Of a DNA stretch of 12,305 nucleotides, positions 6,316 to 12,305 are shown one piece after another. The stretch comes from an uncultured Pedobacter sp. GTDB lineage: Bacteria; Bacteroidota; Bacteroidia; Sphingobacteriales; Sphingobacteriaceae. The position numbers and the translations under genes were made by a program. The DNA lies in NCBI RefSeq assembly GCF_946479715.1, contig NZ_CAMLHF010000167.1, positions 1 to 12,305 on the forward strand, in the 5' to 3' direction. How positions within the stretch are numbered: position 1 is the first letter of the stretch; each line of letters starts with the position of its first letter. The notes beneath the pieces were generated by a model. It ran no database searches, was not told the origin of the DNA, and worked only from the letters and a program-made list of their open reading frames with translations.

Positions 6316-7245
6316 TTACAGAATATAAAACAATTGAGATTTTATCAATAAATCACTATTGAGTTTTTCATCTTGGCGGTAGTTTTCTTTAAGCATTTGT
6401 TTCACATCACGTTCAATGTTTTTAGAAATAGTAGTAGTTGGCGTATCCGTAGGTTTGTTCTCGAAAGGATCCTGAAGATGAATGGCCATTTTTTCTATTA
6501 GAAAAAAAGAGCAGGATATCGCAATCACCAATGGTACTTCTACAATGCCAAAGAATTCTATCAGGCCAAATGGAAGCAACATGATAAAAAGGACTAAAGC
6601 GAAATGAATATATACACTGTAAGTTGCCGGAAAAATGGTGTTTTTAATTCTCTCGCAGCCTCCCATGTGATTGGAAAAACGTGTTAATGTCTTATCCATT
6701 TCCACCTGTTGGTAGGTGTTGATCCATTCTAGCTTATGGGCGTTTCTGAGATCAAATCCCTGCAATTCCAGCAATGCCAATGGAATATTATTACAGCTTT
6801 TAACATGATTGTAATCTTCTTCTGAAAGTAATTTCTCGAGTCCTGGCATAATATCCTGGCGCCTTAAATGTCTGCCAAGTGCATAGCACCATGCTACTTG
6901 TCTTTTTGCCATGTTTTCGCAAAATGCCTTTCCATCGGCAGAACTGTAAGGGGTATCTACAAAAGTAAGCAGCTGCCTAGTGAGGCTTCTGGTGTCATTT
7001 ACAATTGCTCCCCAAATAGTTCTTGCTTCCCACCAGCGGTCGTAAGCCTGGTTAGATTTAAAGGCAAGCAACAGAGAGATTACCGTTCCCAGTATGGTGG
7101 GAACGGCAATAGGTATGGAGATCCTTGTAAAATGAAAGTTGTTATAAACAATTGCTATTAAGATAGCGTAGGCACTTACAAGAATGATCTCTTTACGAAT
7201 CTTACCGGCTATATAGCTAATAGGAATATTTTCTTTTAATAGCAT
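6316..7245 (-). CDS. Bestrophin-family (UPF0187) ion-channel membrane protein
   Basis: A 309-residue protein with bestrophin hallmarks. There are two N-terminal membrane helices (about residues 19-37 and 44-62), then FKSNQAYDRWWEAR at 62-75 followed by IWGAIVNDTR. A long soluble helical middle leads to IFPATYSVYIHFAL with two more membrane helices (about 212-255), and then LQDPFENKPTDTP, where D259-P260-F261 match the conserved DPF of the family. Bacterial homologues form pentameric channels in the inner membrane; some conduct cations rather than the chloride carried by animal bestrophins, so ion selectivity is not assigned. It lies 36 bp downstream of the Usp-like gene in the same direction, so the two are probably co-transcribed, which suggests a stress or ion-homeostasis unit. 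No clear Shine-Dalgarno precedes the ATG. Confidence 0.9.
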   Translation of the reverse strand: MLLKENIPISYIAGKIRKEIILVSAYAILIAIVYNNFHFTRISIPIAVPTILGTVISLLLAFKSNQAYDRWWEARTIWGAIVNDTRSLTRQLLTFVDTPYSSADGKAFCENMAKRQVAWCYALGRHLRRQDIMPGLEKLLSEEDYNHVKSCNNIPLALLELQGFDLRNAHKLEWINTYQQVEMDKTLTRFSNHMGGCERIKNTIFPATYSVYIHFALVLFIMLLPFGLIEFFGIVEVPLVIAISCSFFLIEKMAIHLQDPFENKPTDTPTTTISKNIERDVKQMLKENYRQDEKLNSDLLIKSQLFYIL

Positions 7246-7281
7246 AGGATTAATTTTTAGGTGAAGTAATAGCCGCTAAGC

Positions 7282-7776
7282 TTAGGCTAACAATGTTTCC
7301 AATGTTTCGGTTTCCAGTATGATCTTTCTTTTTGGAAGCTCGGCAACAGGCGTGTTGGTATTAATATGGATTACAGGGGTGCCCGAACGCTGAACTAACA
7401 AAGCAGGGTCAATGCTGTTACTGTTCAATTTACCAGTGGAGCAATAAGAGGGATCGAGGATTTGGTTAACTCCGGCGTTTTCAAGGTAATCGCGAAACAT
7501 ACCTACTGTACTTCCATAAAAAAACTCTATTTTAATTGCTTTAATTACAGAATAAGTCTGTTTCATGAGTTCGCACTGATCGTAAAACTCCTGGCTTACA
7601 TATTTATATTCCCTGTTTCTTCGGGAAAGCATCAAAAGATCACCCATTCTATCAGAAAGTTTGAACATATGGATGAAAATGAAGTTCAATTCCTGTTCAG
7701 GTAATTGTTTGCATAACGTTGGGATGCAGTTTACCGATGTAGGGTTGAAATCGGTGGGGATAAGTATTGTTTGCAT
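7282..7776 (-). CDS. Divergent UspA-like (universal stress protein) domain protein
   Basis: A 164-residue protein that opens with MQTILIPTDFNPTSVNCI, the first beta-strand and following helix typical of UspA domains. It ends the fold with LLVQRSGTPVIHI, corresponding to the last strand (usual pattern h-x-x-x-x-P-V-h-h-h). Between them is an alpha/beta pattern of the right length, followed by a ~30-residue tail. The usual ATP-binding signature (G-x2-G-x9-G-S/T) is not present; the region reads DPSYCSTGKLNSNSIDPALL, so nucleotide binding is doubtful. It precedes the bestrophin gene by 36 bp and probably leads that operon. Its upstream spacer holds the duplicated ATTAGAA element. Fold assignment is by sequence pattern only; role in stress is inferred from family. 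Confidence 0.7.
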   Translation of the reverse strand: MQTILIPTDFNPTSVNCIPTLCKQLPEQELNFIFIHMFKLSDRMGDLLMLSRRNREYKYVSQEFYDQCELMKQTYSVIKAIKIEFFYGSTVGMFRDYLENAGVNQILDPSYCSTGKLNSNSIDPALLVQRSGTPVIHINTNTPVAELPKRKIILETETLETLLA

Positions 7777-7847
7777 AACTAAATAATTAATGGTTAATGT
7801 TATACTGCAATACTAGGCCCCAATCATTAAAAGGGGATAAGAGGTAA

Positions 7848-7962
7848 ATTAGAATTTGATTAGAAAATCATATTTAATTATAGGTGTAAGTTCTTGGTAT
7901 ATAGATGTTTTTTGTGGATTGGCTGGTGTGGGTTTTTATAGTTATTAGAATTTGATTAGAAA
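7848..7962. promoter_or_regulatory. Duplicated 19-bp element of ATTAGAA direct repeats, candidate response-regulator binding sites
   Basis: ATTAGAATTTGATTAGAAA occurs perfectly at 7848-7866 and 7944-7962. Each copy contains two ATTAGAA heptamers separated by TTTG, that is 7 bp plus 4 bp spacer, an 11-bp period. This matches the direct-repeat geometry of PhoB/OmpR-type operators. The copies lie about 72 and 168 bp upstream of the Usp-like gene, and the spacer also lies just 3' of an OmpR/PhoB-type regulator gene. The link to that regulator is inference. Confidence 0.55.
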
Positions 7963-8015
7963 TTTGGGTGTAAATTTTCTTTGGCGCCGCAAAATGGCAG
8001 TAGAATTTAACCTCA

Positions 8016-8696
8016 TTAAGCTTCTTCCTTCAATATATAACCCATTCCAAAAACGGTATGGATTAGCTTTTGCCCGGTGCCGTTATCTATCTTTTTTCTG
8101 AGGTAGTTCACATAAACATCAACCACGTTGGTGCCCATATTAAAATCTATATCCCATACATTTTCAAGAATCTGTATCCGCGAAAGTATTTTATTGGCAT
8201 TCTTTACAAAATATTCAAGCAAACGATATTCGGTTGCGGTGAGACTTATGGGTTTATCGTTTCTTTTTGCAGTCTTTGAATTAAAATCCAATTCAAGATC
8301 GGCAATATGAATGCTGTTGCCTGTCTCGCCTTGCGTGCTTCTTCTTCTGACCAGTGAACGTATGCGGGCTTCAAGCTCCGCAAATTTGAATGGTTTAACA
8401 AGGTAGTCATCAGCTCCGCTGTCTAATCCGGTTACTATATTTTCGGTACTACCTAATGCTGTGAGCATCAGGATGCTCACGTTTTTGTTGACTTTACGTA
8501 CTTCCCTGCAAATTTGTATTCCATTAATACCGGGCAGCATGATGTCAAGAATAATCAGATCAAATTGGTGCTTTACTGCCATCTCTAATCCTGTAGTTCC
8601 ATCGGCCGCAACACTTACCTGCATATTGGCTTCCGTTAATCCTCTAACCATTACAGAAATTAGACCGGGTTCATCTTCAATCAATAATATCTTCAT
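8016..8696 (-). CDS. OmpR/PhoB-family response regulator
   Basis: A 226-residue two-domain transcription factor. The receiver domain (about 1-115) has the acidic pair E7-D8, phospho-acceptor D51 in LIILDIMLPG, T79 and the conserved K101 in LVKPF. The C-terminal winged helix (about 127-224) shows LTATEYRLLEYFVKNANKIL, then NVVDVYVNYLRKKID, and ends HTVFGMGYIL, all typical of OmpR/PhoB proteins. All key residues are present, so phosphorylation-dependent DNA binding is expected. No histidine kinase gene is found on either side, so its partner must be encoded elsewhere. The upstream neighbour is the divergent hydrolase gene across a 157-bp spacer; the downstream spacer carries ATTAGAA direct repeats that fit this family's binding mode. 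Confidence 0.93.
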   Translation of the reverse strand: MKILLIEDEPGLISVMVRGLTEANMQVSVAADGTTGLEMAVKHQFDLIILDIMLPGINGIQICREVRKVNKNVSILMLTALGSTENIVTGLDSGADDYLVKPFKFAELEARIRSLVRRRSTQGETGNSIHIADLELDFNSKTAKRNDKPISLTATEYRLLEYFVKNANKILSRIQILENVWDIDFNMGTNVVDVYVNYLRKKIDNGTGQKLIHTVFGMGYILKEEA

Positions 8697-8796
8697 GTAC
8701 TTTGTTTTCTCAAATGGGGAAAATATAATATTCCGATCAATAAACAGATTTTAGGAGCAAAAAGTTACATTAAAAGTATTTTTTACTAAATAATGC

Positions 8797-8804
8797 TAGC
8801 TTTG
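8797..8804 (+). promoter_or_regulatory. Candidate Bacteroidota -7 promoter element
   Basis: TAGCTTTG matches the Bacteroidota -7 consensus TAnnTTTG exactly and lies 49 bp before the start codon of the hydrolase gene, giving a plausible short leader. I see no good -33 TTG at the expected distance, so the call rests on one element. Confidence 0.4.
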
Positions 8805-8853
8805 GTTTGAAGTCTCTAAACGAAAGACCTGAAAATCAATTATTATTATTTAA

Positions 8854-10173
8854 ATGAAGAAAGTAATTCTATTAATCTTTGCGTTGTTTGTTACAACAAC
8901 TGCGTTCTCACAGGGTGTGTTGAATTTATTAGGTCGCTCGCAGGATTTCTTTAAGCTCCTGGAAGACCAAAAGTATACAGACGCTTATGGATATCTTGAT
9001 AGTACTTTTCAGGCGAAAGTTCCTGAGGAGGATCTAAAGAAACTATGGACTCAAATTTCAGAGAAACTTGGTAAAATTGAAACATTAGATGTAATTAGCA
9101 GCAAAACTCAGGGAGAGTTTTTTGTGGTTACGATGGAAGGGAAATTTACTAATGATGATCAAAATTTTCTTTTGGCATTTAACAAAGCAGAAAAGATAGT
9201 TGGTTTTTTTCTTCAGCCAAAGTCTACAGCAGCTACTTACGTACTTCCTGCCTATGCAGATACGACCTTATACAAAGAAACCGAAATAAATGTTAAAACA
9301 CCCGGACATACCTTAGTTGGAATGTTAACTGTGCCGAAAAAACTTTCCAGTTACCCCGTTGTGGTATTGGTTCATGGATCCGGACCAGCCGATATGGATG
9401 AAACCGTTGGCCCTAACAAGCCGTTAAAGGATATTGCTGTTGGTTTAGCATCAAAAGGGATAGCTTCTATTCGTTATGTAAAAAGGACAATGATTTATGC
9501 AGGAGAGTTTGGAAAGGCTTTTACCGTTAAAGAAGAAGTAATGGACGATGCGCTTGCCGCAATTGCACTTGCAAGGTCTTTGCCTGAGGTAAACAAAAAG
9601 CAGATCTATTTGCTTGGGCATAGTCTTGGAGGGATGATTGCCCCAAGAATAGCTACTTTGGCACCAGACTTAAATGGGGTTATAATGCTTGCTGCTCCGG
9701 CAAGGAAGTTTACTGATCTTTTGGTTGAACAAAACAAATATATGTTTGGCCTTTCAAAAGATACCTCGGAAGCGGGAAAAAAAACACTTGATACGGTAAT
9801 TAAGGAATTAGAGATAACCAGAATAACTAAGCTTGGAACAATGAAGCCTGATTCTGTTTTGTTGGGTTTGCCAGCTTCTTACTGGGTTGATATAAATGTA
9901 AACGATCAGGTTGCTGCGGCAAAGAAATTAGCAAAACAGCGTATTTTTGTTGGCCAGGGTGGAAACGATTTTCAGGTTTCAACTACAGATTATAATTTGT
10001 GGAATACAGCTATAGGTAAGAAAAAAGGCACTTTGGTAAAATTGTACCCTGAGCTTAATCACCTTTTGAGCCCTCAAACAGAAAAAGGTTCAATGGAGCA
10101 ATACAGAACTCCTGTAAGTGTTTCTGATGTGTTGATAACAGATATAGCTACCTGGATAAAAGCCAAACCATAG
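8854..10173 (+). CDS. Secreted DUF3887-alpha/beta hydrolase
   Basis: A 439-residue protein with a Sec signal peptide (MKKVILLIFALFVTTTAFSQ, cleavage likely after AFS-Q or nearby). Residues ~25-120 resemble DUF3887, a small NTF2-like domain with an aromatic early helix (FFKLLEDQKYTDAYGYLD). From about residue 150 there is an alpha/beta-hydrolase fold: oxyanion region VLVHGSGPAD with H174-G-S-G, nucleophile elbow GHSLGG with S257, acid D372 in GQGGNDFQV, and base H403 in PELNHLLSP. The triad Ser-Asp-His is complete, so an esterase or peptidase-like activity in the periplasm or outside the cell is expected, substrate unknown. It is transcribed divergently from the response regulator across 157 bp and may share regulation with it. 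Nothing in the neighbourhood defines its substrate. Confidence 0.88.
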   Translation: MKKVILLIFALFVTTTAFSQGVLNLLGRSQDFFKLLEDQKYTDAYGYLDSTFQAKVPEEDLKKLWTQISEKLGKIETLDVISSKTQGEFFVVTMEGKFTNDDQNFLLAFNKAEKIVGFFLQPKSTAATYVLPAYADTTLYKETEINVKTPGHTLVGMLTVPKKLSSYPVVVLVHGSGPADMDETVGPNKPLKDIAVGLASKGIASIRYVKRTMIYAGEFGKAFTVKEEVMDDALAAIALARSLPEVNKKQIYLLGHSLGGMIAPRIATLAPDLNGVIMLAAPARKFTDLLVEQNKYMFGLSKDTSEAGKKTLDTVIKELEITRITKLGTMKPDSVLLGLPASYWVDINVNDQVAAAKKLAKQRIFVGQGGNDFQVSTTDYNLWNTAIGKKKGTLVKLYPELNHLLSPQTEKGSMEQYRTPVSVSDVLITDIATWIKAKP

Positions 10174-10271
10174 GTTATTTTTTACTAATAAGTAACATTT
10201 ATATGTAGTTTTATCATATATGGCAATATTGTTGCTAGCATTAGCCGAAACATATTAATATAAAATCCGTT

Positions 10272-10631
10272 ATGACAAAAAGAATACACATACTTGAAGA
10301 TGATGAAGATATAAGGTACATAATTGGAGTTCTACTTAAGGATGAAGGGTATGAATTACAGCTTTCTTCTACATTTACTGAGCTAAAAAGTAAATTAAAA
10401 GATAGCGTTCCTGATCTTTTCATTTTAGACGTAATGATACCTGATGGTGATGGTACTGATATTTGCGGTGATTTGAAAAGTGATCCCTTTACTAAACACA
10501 TTCCAATTATAGTGATGTCTGCAAATGATCAGAATAAACAAAAAAGTTTAGATGCGGGAGCTAATGATTATATCAGTAAGCCATTTGATATTGATTACAT
10601 CGTAAAACGAATTAATTCGCAATTGGCGTAA
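10272..10631 (+). CDS. Stand-alone CheY-like response-regulator receiver
   Basis: A 119-residue protein consisting only of a receiver domain. Acidic pocket D10-D11, phospho-acceptor D53 in LFILDVMIPDGDG, S83 in IIVMSA and K103 in YISKPF are all present, so it should accept a phosphate. There is no output domain, so it must act by protein contact or as a phosphorelay intermediate. It lies 98 bp after the hydrolase gene with an AT-rich spacer that could hold its own promoter, and it is followed by a strong intrinsic terminator. No chemotaxis or kinase gene is adjacent. The product is clear by family; the pathway is unknown. Confidence 0.9.
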   Translation: MTKRIHILEDDEDIRYIIGVLLKDEGYELQLSSTFTELKSKLKDSVPDLFILDVMIPDGDGTDICGDLKSDPFTKHIPIIVMSANDQNKQKSLDAGANDYISKPFDIDYIVKRINSQLA

Positions 10632-10657
10632 TACATAATTCAAGTCAAGAGATAGAG

Positions 10658-10696
10658 GAAGAGGGTGATCATATTATGATTACCCTCTTCTTTTTT
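10658..10696 (+). terminator. Rho-independent terminator after the receiver gene
   Basis: GAAGAGGGT (10658-10666) pairs with ACCCTCTTC (10682-10690). The stem continues inward through GATCAT against ATGATT, closing a ~15-bp hairpin with a 3-nt loop, and a run of six T follows at 10691-10696. It begins 26 bp after the receiver stop codon. The T-run overlaps the stop codon of the convergent DinB-like gene. In the reverse direction no T-tract follows, so it should work mainly on + transcripts. Confidence 0.9.
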
Positions 10697-11195
10697 ATAC
10701 CAGCTGCTGTATGTTTTTAAGTTGATGCGTGTGCCTTTGCATATGGTAGATAAGAAAGTTAATCCATTCTAATCTTGTGAATTTTCCAAATCCCGGAATC
10801 TCAAAATCAGTATAAATAAAAGATAAGTCCTGTTTATTAATTGCATCAGTCATCTGTTTTGTTAAGGACTTTAGCTCATCGACCAATGTTTCCTTTTTAT
10901 GAGGTGGCTGAGCGGGAAGTACAAACTCCGGAGAACTCATTTTAGTTGTAAAGTCTAAAAATATACTTTTAATGAGCTCAATCTTTTTATCAGGCTCTCT
11001 CTCCGTTGGTACTGCTTTGTCATTAACTATTTTTATTACCCCATCAAACGATTGTGAAATGTGATCTGTAACCTGTCCGGCGGTCCAGCTACCTTCAAAA
11101 GGGATTTTATTTATTTGCTCTTCTGATAGAGCCGAAACGACCTTTAATAATTCGTCTGTAGTTTCTGTTACTTTGTTTAAGGTTTCGGTTTTCAT
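10695..11195 (-). CDS. DinB-like four-helix-bundle protein
   Basis: A 166-residue, all-helical protein with the DinB/YfiT-type metal-site pattern: H45 in WTAGQVTDHISQS (residues 37-49), and H151/H155 in IYHMQRHTHQLKNI near the C-terminus, giving the usual three-histidine arrangement. The family includes damage-inducible proteins of unknown activity and thiol-dependent transferases; the substrate here cannot be named. The gene is convergent with the receiver gene and its stop lies in that gene's terminator T-run. Upstream, a perfect CTGTTA-A-TAACAG palindrome and a TAACTTTA box (one mismatch to the -7 consensus) may form its promoter region. The small ABM-like gene lies 107 bp upstream in the same direction. 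Confidence 0.83.
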   Translation of the reverse strand: MKTETLNKVTETTDELLKVVSALSEEQINKIPFEGSWTAGQVTDHISQSFDGVIKIVNDKAVPTEREPDKKIELIKSIFLDFTTKMSSPEFVLPAQPPHKKETLVDELKSLTKQMTDAINKQDLSFIYTDFEIPGFGKFTRLEWINFLIYHMQRHTHQLKNIQQLV

Positions 11196-11233
11196 GGGTT
11201 TTGATTTTATAACTTAAAGTTACATCCCTTTAG

Positions 11234-11246
11234 CTGTTAATAACAG
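11234..11246. promoter_or_regulatory. 13-bp perfect palindrome upstream of the DinB-like gene, candidate operator
   Basis: CTGTTA at 11234-11239 and TAACAG at 11241-11246 are exact inverted copies around one central A. It lies 38 bp before the DinB-like start codon and 11 bp upstream of a TAACTTTA box (11215-11222 on the - strand), where a dimeric repressor could block a promoter. Short palindromes arise by chance in AT-rich DNA, hence the low confidence. Confidence 0.35.
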
Positions 11247-11262
11247 GTGCAGATACGGCAAT

Positions 11263-11286
11263 ATACGGGGGCAATTGCGACCGTAT
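11263..11286. repeat. Inverted repeat ATACGG/CCGTAT with an alternative left arm
   Basis: ATACGG at 11263-11268 pairs with CCGTAT at 11281-11286; a second ATACGG at 11253-11258 could pair with the same right arm. It stands in the 107-bp spacer between two - strand genes, just after the ABM-like stop codon. It could be a weak 3' hairpin for that gene, but no T-tract follows on the - strand. Confidence 0.35.
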
Positions 11287-11302
11287 GATTGAGGCGATGT
11301 GA

Positions 11303-11611
11303 CTAGTTAAATATATCAAAAGATGATGACACGAGTTGCAAAAATTCTATATGAGGCTCAATTTCCAGACTTTGATCTCTTTGCTTTTGAAACGATTTAA
11401 AAGATTCAAGGTTAAACAGGTTTTGTTGGGCAGCATCGTTTTTATGCACAGAAATATGTGTAAATGTTTTGCCATCTTCGGAAAGATATGATGAATAACG
11501 AATTCCTGAATCTTTAATGTTTCTTAAATCGGTTATAAATGTATTTACATTTTCCTGATTCGTTTGGGCAAATTCTGCCTTTACAGTGTAAGTTACTTTG
11601 ACAATTTTCAT
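11303..11611 (-). CDS. Small protein with ABM-like dimeric alpha/beta-barrel pattern, function unknown
   Basis: A 102-residue soluble protein without signal peptide. The predicted order is strand (IVKVTYTVK), helix (TNQENVNTFITDLRNI), strand (IRYSSYLSE), strand (FTHISVHK), helix (QQNLFNLESFKSFQKQRD), strand (HIEFLQLVSSS). This resembles antibiotic-biosynthesis-monooxygenase/quinol-monooxygenase-type ferredoxin-like dimers, which degrade or bind small aromatics, but no catalytic residue can be fixed and many such proteins are uncharacterised. It is followed, 107 bp on, by the DinB-like gene in the same direction. The reading frame looks real: normal composition and a start preceded by AT-rich, promoter-like DNA. 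Function not assigned. Confidence 0.65.
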   Translation of the reverse strand: MKIVKVTYTVKAEFAQTNQENVNTFITDLRNIKDSGIRYSSYLSEDGKTFTHISVHKNDAAQQNLFNLESFKSFQKQRDQSLEIEPHIEFLQLVSSSFDIFN

Positions 11612-11744
11612 GATGATCTGTTAATTAAGTTAAAAGTTGTTTTAATATATAGACGACTGACAAAACTGAAATAGGACATGATCTTTTATTTTGTAATATG
11701 CCGAGATGTAATTAACTTCAACGAATAACATAAAAGTTAGCATT

Positions 11745-12305
11745 TTGGAAGATAGCATTAAAGGGCTTGTACCACATGTATTGAGTTTTATTATAAATGA
11801 GCTTTGCAAGAATGGCTTTATGATTGCTTATGAAAAGGACTTGTCGGATTTGAAGGGCCTGATTGAGCCGGATTCTATTTCGCCTGATGATTTTGAGCTG
11901 CTGGAGGCTGTTGACGATGATGTTGTGCGGGTTTTGCTGGGGTCTATTGATAAGGTGATAAAATGCTCTAAAACTTATTTTCTGATAAACAATCTTGATG
12001 AAATGGAGGTAATGGAAAATGAAGAGTATAATCTATTGGCTTCCGATAATTACTATACTTATATTATTGATTGGGAAAGTAAAAGCTACAAGGATCTGCT
12101 CTACAATTTAAACGCAGTTTATTTTTCTATTTCGCAACTGCTGTATCATACCACCTGCCAAATTAAACTTGATGAAGTTGAAATACCAGAGGACATGTAT
12201 GATGAGTTCCTGGATAAGTATTCGGATTTGTTAAGAGGGAAGATAAATCCTGATGATAAAAATATTTCACTATTATATGATCTTATAATAGACTTAAATG
12301 CTGAT
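11745..12305 (+). CDS. Unrecognised acidic protein, N-terminal part (runs off the window)
   Basis: A frame is open from the stop codon at 11709-11711 to the window edge, with protein-like composition throughout: hydrophobic helices near the start (LVPHVLSFIINELCKNGF), then many D and E residues (SPDDFELLEAVDDDVV, then EDMYDEFLDKYSDLLRG). No ATG occurs in frame until 11820. I chose TTG 11745 because the sequence just before the ATG (ILEDSIKGLVPHV) already looks coding. ATA at 11730 (reading IKVSILEDS) would be the natural start if it were ATG. I recognise no family, catalytic motif, signal peptide or membrane segment. The 133 bases between it and the divergent ABM-like gene hold only AT-rich DNA. 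Coding status is fairly likely; start and function are not settled. Confidence 0.6.
   Translation, partial: MEDSIKGLVPHVLSFIINELCKNGFMIAYEKDLSDLKGLIEPDSISPDDFELLEAVDDDVVRVLLGSIDKVIKCSKTYFLINNLDEMEVMENEEYNLLASDNYYTYIIDWESKSYKDLLYNLNAVYFSISQLLYHTTCQIKLDEVEIPEDMYDEFLDKYSDLLRGKINPDDKNISLLYDLIIDLNAD

Noticed and set aside
6868..7161. 97-codon + strand frame inside the bestrophin gene
   Set aside because: Antisense to a well-supported gene, with no recognisable features.
7808..7815. TAGTATTG on the - strand as -7 element of the usp-bestrophin pair
   Set aside because: One mismatch and no matching -33 element; its position just downstream of the ATTAGAA box is suggestive but not enough for a feature.
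7981..7995. GGCGCC-centred palindrome after the OmpR-type regulator as its terminator
   Set aside because: The stem is only about 6 bp and no T-tract follows on the - strand; too weak to call.
8461..8754. 97-codon + strand frame antisense to the OmpR-type regulator
   Set aside because: Overlaps the conserved receiver domain on the opposite strand and lacks protein-like pattern of its own.
10174..10271. TAGTTTTA at 10206-10213 as promoter for the receiver gene
   Set aside because: One mismatch to the -7 consensus in very AT-rich DNA and no -33 partner; not distinguishable from chance.

Overview
The window looks like chromosomal DNA of a Bacteroidota member, most likely the Sphingobacteriaceae (Pedobacter-like). 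The evidence is an AT-rich composition, a SusC/SusD pair, lipoproteins with a typical lipobox, mostly weak Shine-Dalgarno signals, one good TAnnTTTG-type promoter element and the mix of gene families. I see no rRNA, tRNA, CRISPR array, transposase or phage gene.

Left part (1-5355, + strand): the 3' portion of a polysaccharide utilisation locus, built as a tight operon. It holds the C-terminus of a SusC/RagA TonB-dependent receptor, a complete SusD-like lipoprotein, a GH18 lipoprotein with an intact DxxDxDxE active site, a second GH18-fold lipoprotein whose catalytic motifs are destroyed, and a multi-spanning inner-membrane protein of the DUF5009/heparan-alpha-glucosaminide N-acetyltransferase family. 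The last two genes overlap by ATGA. I infer that the target is a glycan containing N-acetylglucosamine (chitin oligomers or an N-glycan core). One GH18 cuts at the cell surface, the dead GH18 probably binds glycan for SusC/D, and the membrane protein handles amino-sugar or acetyl chemistry at the inner membrane.

Middle part (5352-8696, - strand): an ECF sigma factor converging on the operon with overlapping stop codons; a 367-bp non-coding stretch with five 11-bp-phased TTTTGCT repeats and a nested inverted repeat; a bestrophin-type channel; a degenerate UspA-like protein; a 239-bp spacer with a duplicated 19-bp element made of ATTAGAA direct repeats at 11-bp spacing; and an OmpR/PhoB-type response regulator with no histidine kinase beside it. 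The ATTAGAA array has the architecture of a PhoB/OmpR-family binding site and sits upstream of the usp-bestrophin pair, so the neighbouring regulator is a plausible binder.

Right part (8854-12305): a secreted DUF3887-alpha/beta hydrolase transcribed divergently from the response regulator; a stand-alone CheY-like receiver ending in a strong intrinsic terminator; a DinB-like four-helix protein and a small ABM-like protein on the - strand; and the start of an unrecognised, very acidic protein running off the right edge. This part reads as ordinary housekeeping and stress genes.

The most interesting items are the catalytically inactivated GH18 lipoprotein next to its active paralogue, and the two separate intergenic arrays of 7-bp motifs repeated every 11 bp.
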